A stretch of DNA of 11,332 nt, from contig MU646344.1 in NCBI GenBank assembly GCA_026770585.1, positions 77,814-89,145 on the forward strand, given 5' to 3'. The notes beneath the pieces are model-generated. The model was not told the origin of the DNA and made no database searches. It worked only from the letters and a program-made list of their open reading frames with translations. Every line of letters starts with the position of its first letter. The first letter of the stretch is position 1. The stretch comes from Baffinella frigidus. Taxonomy: Eukaryota > Cryptophyceae > Cryptomonadales > Baffinellaceae. The position numbers were made by a program, and so were the translations under genes. Below, in pieces: positions 6,377 to 11,332 of this stretch.

Positions 6377-9300
6377 GTAGCCCACCATCCCTGCACTTCT
6401 CTTGGCTGTGCAAATTGGTCGGATGAGGCGCTGAATCGCTTCGTGTGTCTCCTCCTTTGCAGAGCGCAGAAGGATGCCGCGGCCGCGCACGTGATGGTAG
6501 CTGCGGCCGAAGAAACTACATCGCGGCTGCACGCCACGCTCACCGCTGCGCTCTCTCGCGCACATGACTCCCCAGCTGCTCGCGACATGAGCTCCGCACG
6601 GAATCCAACTTCCACGCCTCCCGTGCCTCTCTCGCCTCTCGAGACCCCCGGGATGTCAGGCAGAAGTGCCGGCTCTGGAAGCCAGGACGGGCCGGGGAAG
6701 GTGGCGCAGGGAGAAGGGGCGGGGGGAGGGGAAGAGGAGGCCCGCTGCGCAGGTGTGCATGCTGAGCTGGGACGCCGCCGCGCCCGCGCTCTCGAGGTCC
6801 GTCCCCCCCACCCCCCCCTCTTCCAAACTTACGCTCGGTGCACATCTGTGGACACGCGTGCTCGCGCGTCTACTGCTCCAGGACCGTGCACGTGCGGGGC
6901 TGCCTTCTGCGTCGCGATCCAGTGTTCAGAGTTCAGGGTCACAGCGCGTCGGTGGATGGCGTCGGCGACGGTGTTCATAGGGCAACGGCCTGAAAATGGG
7001 GTAGTTAGGCATACGGCATTGCCTAGGACCTCCTACCGTAAACCGAGAGATCCTAGGACCAAACAGTCTCGGCCTACGGTAGGAGGTCCTAGGCAATGCC
7101 GTAGGCCTAACTACCCCATTTTCAGGCCGTTACCCTATTAGTGTCGGGGGCATGGCAGTTGACTCGGGCGTGACTCGGTGGCAGGCGGCCGCGCCGCTGG
7201 TGCGGCAGCTGGCCACGCTCGCGTCCGTGCATCTGGCTGCCTGGGAGCTGGTCGCCTCCCCGCCGCACACCGCCTCGCGCGCGCCGCCCGCGGGGGGCGC
7301 GCTGTGGGGGCAGGGCGCAGCGCGGGGGGCAGGGCAAGAGGCGCGTGGCGCGGGCGACGGGGAGGTCCTTGCGAAGGCTGCCAGGGCTCACGCTGCGGCC
7401 GTGGCGGGTGCGCGCCCCTCGAGTGGCCCCACCTGCTGAGATTAGTAGGGTGACGGACTAAAAATGGGGTGGTTAGGCCTACGGTGTTACGTACGGTAGG
7501 CCGAACCCTACCGTTACGTACGGTAGGGGTTTTCGTAGGAGACCCCCTAGGCCCCTACGGCCTACCGTAGGTAATACCGTAGGCCTAACTACCCCCTTTT
7601 TAGTCCGTGTTCCTATAGAGATGTGGCCTCGCTTGCACGTGTGCCGTCCGGCATCATGCGCCGCTGCCTGGTCGGGTGTGAAGTGTGGATAGGGTAGGGT
7701 AGGGTAGGGCAGGGTAGGGTAGGGTAGGGTAGGGTAGGGTAGGGTAGGGTAGGGTCGGGTCGGGTAGGGTCGGGTAGGGTCGGGTTGGTAGGGGTCACAA
7801 GCCTGGTAGGGTTTTGGGGGTCAGGGTTCATGGTTAAGGTGAGGTAGGGGTTCAGGGTTCAGGGGTTAGGGTTCAAGGTTTATTGTATAGGGTTTAGGGT
7901 TTGGGGTTTAGGTCTCAGGAATTTGGGGTTTAGGGTTTAGGGTTTAGAGTTTAGGTTTCAGGGTTTAGGGTTTAGGGTTTACGATTTTAAGATTTAGGAT
8001 ATATGATTTATGGTTTAGGGTTCAAGTTTCAGGGTTCGGGGTTCAGGGTTCAGGGTTTCAGGTTGAGGGTTTTAGGGTTTTAGGGTTTAGGGGTTAGGGG
8101 TTAGGGTAGGGTAGGGTAGGGCAGGGTAGGGTAGGGTAGGGTAGGGCAGGTTAGGGTAGGGTAGGGTAGGGTAGGGTAGGGTAGGGTAGGGTAGGGTAGG
8201 GTAGGGTATGGTATGGTAGGGTTTGGTAGGGTAGGGCAGTGTAGGACAGGGTAGGGTAGGGTAGGGGATTTAGGGATTTCAGGGGTTCCGGTTTGTTGGG
8301 TGCTTGGGTGTTCGGGTTCAGGGTTCAGAGTTCACGCCTAAACCCCTGAAACCCTACACCCTCCAAACCCCGACCCTGAACCCTGAACTCCCTACACCCC
8401 CTAACCCTCTTAAGCCCCCTGACCCCACACCCCTCACCCCCAAACCCTACTAGAACCCCAACCTACTCCAACACCCTACACCTTAAAACCCGAGCTGCAC
8501 CCCAAACGTTCAGCGCCCAACCAGCCTCAAACCCGTCAACGCGTTGACGGGGTACCACAACCTACCCTACACCCCTCAAACCCTACCCTACCCTACCCTA
8601 CCCTACCCTACCCTACCCTACCCTACCCTACCCTACCCTACCCTACCCTACACGTGCTTCACAATGGAGGCTCGGTCCGCCTGGCGCTCGCTCTGGTTGA
8701 GTGGTCACGTTTGTCAACTTACCAGTCGTGTTTGTCAACTTACAAAACCTCGCTTCCCCCCCGTTGGTCGAGTGGTCCGGCACAGAGGTGACGTGGTTGG
8801 CGTGCTGGACGCGCAGGGCTGAGCGGATCGGTGGGCACTCTCCGCACACGGGCCCGCTCCCGCATCCTCTCTCGCTCTGCCGGGGGCGTTCTACAGGCAC
8901 CAACCCCCACCAGCAACCCGTAGCAGCTTATACCGGGTACTCGCAAGGATTCGGGTATTTTATTATAAAAGCAATCTTTCCTATGACCCTACAGTAGGAA
9001 ACCCTAGGGACCTCGGATTGCTGACGGGAGATACCGAAGAGATTTCTTCGGTTTAGCTGAAAATTACTACAGTACCCGATCCGGATATAAGCAGCAGCGG
9101 GTTGCTGGTGGCCCGCTCGCCTCCTCGCGTGCCGGTTCCATAAACCCCACACTGAGAGCCTTCGGCCCCTGGATCTCATCCGGACGAGTATTTTCCGAAA
9201 ATACGATTTTAAAAGTATTTTCAACGAACATTACCACACAATTTGCCCGTACTTTTAAAAATGGTCACGTCCGTGTAGTAATTTTCGTTGCAAATCGGTT

Positions 9301-11225
9301 CGGAGTTCCCTGAAATCGTATTTTCGGAAAATACTCGCCGCGATTAGATCTGCGGGCGCTTCTGGCGCACGCCTCACGGGATTCCCGCGTGTCTTTCTGC
9401 GAAGTTGGGGCCATCGACCACCGCCCACATAACTGGTAGTAAGGTCGACCGCCCATAAAATTGTGCGGCACGTGACGCTGATGGCAGGGAGAGACCGACC
9501 CATCTTGCCGAACTGTCACAAGGGGGTTGCCCTCCCCCACCCTAGACCCTACCGTCCCTCAATCTTAACCCCCCTACCGACCCTACCCTATCAGGGGGGC
9601 AAGAACGAGATCGTACCGATCGAGATCGCGTCGACCGCGCGCGCACTCCTGCAACGCGACACCTCCACCACCTCCTCCCCTCCCACCGCCGCGTCCTCGC
9701 TCTCGAGTATCGACGCGCCGAGCGACGCCCGCGCGCACCCCACGCTCGTCTCGGCGCTGGGCACGGTCGCCGCCACGGCCGAGGCGCTGGGGCACGCGCT
9801 GGGCGCGTTCATCGCGGGGGGTGGGTGCGGCGCGGGGGGCGCGGGTGCGGAGGGGGGCGCGGTGCGTGCCGCTGGGGAGCGGGCCGCGGGCGCGTGGGCC
9901 AGCGTGGCGACGGCCACTCGCGCCGTCTCCGAGGCTGTGGCTGCGACCGGGGTCAGGAGCACCGACCCGGCGCTGCGGGGGGGGCGGGGCAGGGGGGGGG
10001 GGTCGGCGGCTGATAGAGAAGAGGCGGGGGAGGATGCTGTCTTGAGGTGTGCCCCTTCCCCCTTCTTCTCCCTGGCTCGCTTGCTTATGGCATCCTTCAC
10101 CTTCTGGGGATACTTCCCCGTGTGGGATGGCCGGAGTGACTTTTCACATTCACGTCCACTTAAGGAGATGTACGCCCGCACGTGCCCGCGGATGCGTCCT
10201 CTCCTCAGGGACAGTATCCCCAGACACCCCGCGCTTGGCGCCCTTAGCCTACGGTAGGAACCCCCCATTCTCCTACGACGTTTAAAACAAAAAGGTCTTT
10301 AAAAGTCGTAGGAGGGGGGATCCTACCGTAGGCAATCCGTAGGCTCGAGGTACCTCGCTGGCGTTAGCTTTTCACATGAAAGCGCGGGGTGTCTGGTTGA
10401 TACTGAGGAGAGGACGCGCGCCAGCGTCGCCGAGTTCATAGGATAATGGACTAAAAATGGGGTAGTTAGGCCTACGGAATTGCCTACCGTAGGCCGTACG
10501 GCTCCTATGACCAAAAACTCCTATGATTTTGGCCTACAGTAGGAGGTCATAGGCAATGCCGTAGGCCTAACTACCCCATATTTAGTCCATTACCCTATTA
10601 GAGTGTCTATGTTGCGCGCACGGTGCCGCGGAGCCTAAATCCTAAATCCTGAACCCTGAACCCTCATCCCTACACCCCAACCCCTACACCCTAGGCCCTA
10701 CACCATCAACCATCAACCATCAACCCTCAAACCTCAACCCTCAATTTCGACCCTCAACCCTCACCCATCAACCCCACACCCTTCACCCCACACCCTTCAC
10801 CCCAACCCCCCCATCCCTAAACCCCCACCCCTCACCCCGCACCCCTACCCAGGAGCATCGGGGAGGTGATGCTAGCGCTCGGCTCATACTCCTGGAGCAT
10901 CGAATCACTCTCCGACGCCCAACGCCTCGCCGCCTCCGCCGCCCGCTCCCACCCCTCCTCCTCATCCTCCTCCCGGGACACCGCCGCCCCGCTGGCCTCG
11001 CTGGGCTCACGGGGCTCGCGGGGGGGTGGGGTGTCGCCCGGCAGTTCCGAGGCGGGCGCGCCCCTACGGGTGGCGGATGGTGCGGTCGCTCCGCCCAGGC
11101 CTACAGGAGGAGGTCCTGGGCAATGCCGTAGGCCTGACTACCCCATGTTGGGTGCTCCGCCCAGCCGCGCGACGGCCGAGCGTCTCGCGCGCTCTGCTTC
11201 CGATATCTCTGCGGTCTGCTTCTAA
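5919..11225 (+). CDS. PPP1R21-like: KLRAQ/PPP1R21-like coiled-coil protein (FERRY Fy-2 relative), five-exon model
   Basis: The proposed join is 5919-6376, 6463-6972, 7142-7400, 9595-10046 and 10853-11225: 2052 coding bases, 683 residues, every junction GT-AG and in phase. Residues 20-36 (KMRSQQEVLKRAVLQEQ) match the KLRAQ signature of PPP1R21, and residues 112-128 end in EENEALHI, which matches that family's second coiled-coil block. In animals PPP1R21 is subunit Fy-2 of the FERRY complex, a Rab5 effector on early endosomes that links them to mRNA. Later exons give Ala-rich helical segments (VTRWQAAAPLVRQLATLASV; HPTLVSALGTVAATAEALGH) in an order compatible with the middle of the family. The animal protein is about 780 residues. 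The C-terminal TTKRSYEDQL region is not seen, so the gene may continue beyond 11332. The family call rests on recalled motifs. Exon 1 and intron 1 are firm; exons 2-5 are less so. Confidence 0.6.
6377..6462 (+). other. Intron 1 (86 nt, GT-AG)
   Basis: The donor is GTAGCC at 6377 and the acceptor TTTGCAG ends at 6462, after the pyrimidine-rich TCTCCTCCTTTGC. Removing it joins CG to A to give Arg, then AQKDAAAAHVM, which keeps the coiled-coil composition and removes the in-frame stop. It carries no inserted element, unlike introns 2-4. Confidence 0.8.
6463..6972 (+). CDS. PPP1R21-like: Exon 2: coiled coil then low-complexity linker
   Basis: The first 50 residues (HVMVAAAEETTSRLHATLTA...) continue the helix. 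A Pro/Ser/Gly-rich linker follows, then VHAELGRRRARALE. The 3' end is uncertain. Reading straight through to 6972 and splicing at GT 6973 keeps the frame into exon 3. An alternative is a hidden intron within 6700-6840 (donor near 6798 before a pyrimidine run) that switches to a frame reading LGAHLWTRVLARLLLQDRA, with a donor at 6971. That also joins exon 3 in frame, so expression data are needed to choose. Confidence 0.5.
6975..7140. mobile_element. Palindromic MITE (family A copy 1) forming intron 2: introner candidate
   Basis: The 166-bp element has arms of about 65 bases with only about three mismatches: TAGGGYAACGGCCTGAAAAT, then GGGGTAGTTAGG, then ACGGCATTGCCTAGGACC. It is flanked by GTGT on both sides (6971-6974, 7141-7144), read as a 4-bp target-site duplication. 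A predicted intron 6973-7141 consists of GT from the left duplication, the whole element, and G from the right duplication, so the element's terminal TTA makes the acceptor TTAG. No other intron sequence is present. Similar elements lie at 7443-7617 and 10436-10600. Confidence 0.8.
7142..7400 (+). CDS. PPP1R21-like: Exon 3: Ala-rich helical segment
   Basis: Following the TTAG acceptor, the frame reads VGGMAVDSGVTRWQAAAPLV, then RQLATLASVHLAAWELV, a Gly/Ala/Arg-rich stretch and EVLAKAARAHAAA. An amphipathic pattern is visible in the first part. The same frame stops at 7437-7439, so it must splice earlier. GT at 7401 (GCGGCC|GTGGCG) is the candidate whose phase fits exon 4. A separate start at ATG 7152 is possible but not needed. 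Confidence 0.5.
7443..7617. mobile_element. Palindromic MITE, family A copy 2
   Basis: The 175-bp element has arms TAGTAGGGTGACGGACTAAA, then GGGGTGGTTAGGCCTACGG, mirrored on the right (CCGTAGGCCTAACTACCCCC, then TTTTTAGTCCGTG). GAGAT lies on both sides (7438-7442, 7618-7622), a 4-5 bp target-site duplication. CCTACCGTAGG is at 7561-7571. It shares the GGGGTAGTTAGGCCTACGG core with copies 1 and 3, and ACGGACTAAAAA with copy 3. It lies wholly in intron 3. Confidence 0.85.
7691..8334 (+). repeat. Intronic telomere-like array, G-rich strand
   Basis: (TAGGG)n arrays at 7691-7755 and 8102-8262 flank a degenerate (TTTAGGG)n segment at about 7840-8100 with TTCAGGG variants. The plus strand is the coding strand of the host gene, so the transcript would be GGGUA/GGGUUUA-rich and could form G-quadruplexes. 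It faces the C-rich array that follows. Confidence 0.9.
8335..8652 (+). repeat. Intronic telomere-like array, C-rich strand
   Basis: Degenerate CCCTAAA/CCCTGAA units run from 8335 to about 8500, and a perfect (CCCTA)14 block fills 8581-8650. This block is the exact complement of the TAGGG arrays 350-900 bases upstream, so the two form an inverted pair within one predicted intron. Confidence 0.9.
8532..8551. repeat. Perfect 20-bp palindrome CCCGTCAACGCGTTGACGGG
   Basis: All 20 bases are self-complementary. It sits between the degenerate C-rich array and the perfect CCCTA block. It could be a protein-binding dyad or a cruciform seed; no role can be assigned. Confidence 0.7.
8709..8743. repeat. 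Two 14-base direct repeats 21 bases apart
   Basis: GTTTGTCAACTTAC occurs at 8709-8722 and 8730-8743. GTCAAC also occurs in the 20-bp palindrome upstream. Confidence 0.8.
8907..9111. mobile_element. Foldback element with CCACCAGCAACCC ends
   Basis: The left arm CCACCAGCAACCCGTAGCAG, then CTTATACC, then GGGTACT, is mirrored on the right (AGTACCCGATCCGGATATAAG, then CAGC, then GGGTTGCTGGTGG). The interior has CCTACAGTAGG (8988-8998), a perfect ACCGAAGA-GATT-TCTTCGGT hairpin (9033-9052) and one GAAAATTACTACA motif (9059-9071). There is no coding capacity, and it lies within intron 3. Confidence 0.8.
9172..9350. mobile_element. Foldback element with paired 19-mer motifs
   Basis: CGAGTATTTTCCGAAAATAC and GATTT on the left are repeated in complement on the right; outer GATCTCATC matches GATTAGATC. 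The inner arms carry CAACGAACATTACCACACA (9222-9240) and CGTGTAGTAATTTTCGTTG (9272-9290) facing each other. The outer arms differ from those of 4260-4396 and 2870-3037, so the motif is shared across unlike arms. It lies in intron 3, 244 bases before exon 4. Confidence 0.85.
9595..10046 (+). CDS. PPP1R21-like: Exon 4: helical Ala-rich segment
   Basis: After CTATCAG the frame reads GGKNEIVPIEIASTARALLQ, then a Ser/Thr linker, HPTLVSALGTVAATAEALGH, ALGAFI, a Gly-rich loop and RAAGERAAGAWASVATATRA. It has high GC at third positions, like exon 1. The donor chosen is TTGAG|GTGTGC at 10047, which leaves AG to join G of exon 5 (Arg). The open frame continues to 10257 but loses its coding-like character after 10046 and enters an inverted repeat. 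Confidence 0.55.
10194..10417. mobile_element. Two-tier foldback element
   Basis: The outer arms are GCGTCCTCTCCTCAG with CAGACACCCCGCGCTT against their complements ending at 10417. The inner arms are GCCTACGGTAGGA, CCCCCC and TCCTACGAC (10247-10284) against GTCGTAGGAGGGGGGATCC and TACCGTAGGC (to 10333). The AT-rich centre is TTTAAAACAAAAAGGTCTTT. It has two CCTACNGTAGG words (10248-10258, 10322-10332). It may be one element nested in another. Confidence 0.75.
10436..10600. mobile_element. Palindromic MITE, family A copy 3
   Basis: The 165-bp element starts TCATAGG and ends CCCTATTA, exactly like copy 1. GAGT on both sides (10432-10435, 10601-10604) is a 4-bp target-site duplication. The arms read ATGGACTAAAAATGGGGTAG, then TTAGGCCTACGG. 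CCTACCGTAGG (10483-10493) and CCTACAGTAGG (10533-10543) lie in the inner arms. It lies in intron 4. Confidence 0.9.
10631..10850 (+). repeat. C-rich degenerate telomere-like tract at 3' splice site
   Basis: Units of CCTAAAT, CCCTGAA, CCCTACA, CCATCAA and CCCTCAA grade into CACCCTTCACCCCA and end in CCCCTACCCAG. The tract is continuous with the predicted acceptor at 10851-10852 and so serves as its pyrimidine-rich region. Confidence 0.8.
10853..11225 (+). CDS. PPP1R21-like: Exon 5, possibly terminal
   Basis: After CCCTACCCAG the frame reads SIGEVMLALGSYSWSIESLS, then DAQRLAASAARSH, a Ser run and a Gly/Ser/Pro linker. It crosses a half copy of the family A element (reading GQCRRPDYPML) and ends DISAVCF with TAA at 11223-11225. 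That TAA is the first three bases of the CCCTAAA-type array. Alternative donors are GT 11070 and GT 11214 (GCG|GTCTGC, phase 0). Arrays elsewhere in this gene are intronic, so the gene may continue past the window. Confidence 0.45.
11088..11164. mobile_element. Half family A element between 11-bp direct repeats
   Basis: GCTCCGCCCAG occurs at 11088-11098 and again at 11154-11164. Between them, 11099-11153 matches the right half of the family A MITEs (GGAGGTCCTGGGCAATGCCG, then TAGGCCTGACTACCCCAT). The duplication unit is 66 bases, exactly 22 codons. It is either a coding insertion or, if a GC donor at 11099 is used, a 66-nt GC-AG intron ending at the second CCCAG. Confidence 0.7.
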
Positions 11226-11332
11226 ACCCTAAACTCTAAACCCTAAACCCTAAACCCTAAACCCTAAACCCTAAACCCTAAACCCTGAACTCGAAACCCT
11301 AAACCTTAAACCCTAAACCCTTAACCCTAAAC
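11226..11332. repeat. CCCTAAA telomere-like array running off the window
   Basis: Nearly perfect (CCCTAAA)n with a few variants (CTCTAAA, CCCTGAA, CCTTAAA) continues to the last base. It is the most regular seven-base array in the window. On the plus strand at a right-hand end the C-rich orientation is opposite to that of a chromosome terminus, so it is read as interstitial, possibly the start of another intron. Confidence 0.9.

Larger units (their letters stand above)
7401..9594 (+). other. Intron 3 (about 2.2 kb) packed with repeats
   Basis: Between donor GTGGCG (7401) and acceptor CCCTATCAG (ending 9594) lie, in order: a family A element, a G-rich telomere-like array, a C-rich telomere-like array, a perfect 20-bp palindrome, and two foldback elements. 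The last 40 bases before the acceptor are CCCTAC-like telomeric variants that act as the pyrimidine tract. The 8653-8906 stretch holds only a small tandem repeat and no recognisable exon. Confidence 0.5.
10047..10852 (+). other. Intron 4 (806 nt) with two palindromes and a C-rich array
   Basis: The donor is GTGTGC and the acceptor is CCCTACCCAG ending at 10852. It contains the inverted repeat 10194-10417, a family A element at 10436-10600 and a C-rich telomere-like tract that runs directly into the acceptor. Confidence 0.5.

Noticed and set aside
7443-7617. Family A copy 2 as a second introner with its own splice sites
   Set aside because: The nearest donor (GTAGGG, 7445) lies after an in-frame stop at 7437 and would not restore the flanking sequence. 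It is better explained as an insertion within intron 3.
7613-7831. Minus-strand frame of PDPTLPYPTLP repeats, and a matching plus-strand frame at 8544-8822
   Set aside because: Both are direct translations of the telomere-like pentamer arrays.
9591-10268. Long minus-strand frame of 225 codons
   Set aside because: It is antisense to exon 4, its Ala/Pro/Ser-rich content is the complement of GC-rich codons, and it begins in a foldback element.
11226-11332. True chromosome end at the right of the window
   Set aside because: A right-hand telomere would be G-rich on the plus strand; this array is C-rich, so it is in the opposite orientation.

Overview
The window looks like a piece of a GC-rich nuclear genome from a eukaryotic microbe, most likely an alga or other protist. 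The evidence is GT-AG introns that keep one reading frame open, plant/alga-type CCCTAAA (TTTAGGG) telomere-like DNA at several internal sites, GA and GACT microsatellites, and a very high density of palindromic non-autonomous mobile elements. No bacterial operon, rRNA, tRNA or CRISPR array is visible. The lineage cannot be fixed from this sequence; candidates include haptophytes, pelagophytes and dinoflagellates.

Left part (1-5918): no convincing gene. It holds a degenerate minisatellite (108-296), a long GA purine tract (371-547), a degenerate C-rich telomere-like array (664-1212), and then about 4 kb of back-to-back and nested inverted repeats. These fall into recognisable families. Family B has three copies with CCTCGCTCATAAGAAACCGCC arms (1740-1859, 3758-3880, 4911-5020). 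Family C has two copies with CGAGATAA ends (4545-4610, 5429-5498). A paired E-F module occurs twice (1277-1643, 2312-2738). A further group carries the 19-mer CAACGAAAATTACTACACG as convergent inner arms (2870-3037, 4260-4396, 9172-9350). A 467-bp element (3640-4106) has a B element nested inside it. A GACT microsatellite lies at 3195-3329.

Right part (5919-11225 or beyond): one plus-strand, intron-containing gene. Its first exon has two signatures that I recognise from PPP1R21 (KLRAQ family, subunit Fy-2 of the endosomal FERRY complex): a K-M-R-S-Q-x2-V-L-K-R-A-V-x2-E-Q block and an E-E-N-E-x-L-H-I block, both in predicted coiled coil. My model is 5919-6376, 6463-6972, 7142-7400, 9595-10046 and 10853 to either 11213 or the stop at 11223-11225. 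All junctions are GT-AG and phase-compatible. The conserved C-terminal part of the family is not seen, so the gene may continue past the window.

The introns are the remarkable part. Intron 2 is almost exactly one 166-bp palindromic element plus target-site-duplication bases, so it looks like an introner. Two relatives of the same element sit in introns 3 and 4, and a half copy lies in exon 5 between 11-bp direct repeats. Introns 3 and 4 carry telomere-like arrays. In intron 3 they are inverted (TAGGG-rich, then CCCTA-rich), and in both introns C-rich telomere-like DNA forms the pyrimidine tract at the 3' splice site. No transposase is encoded here, so the elements must be mobilised in trans, if at all.
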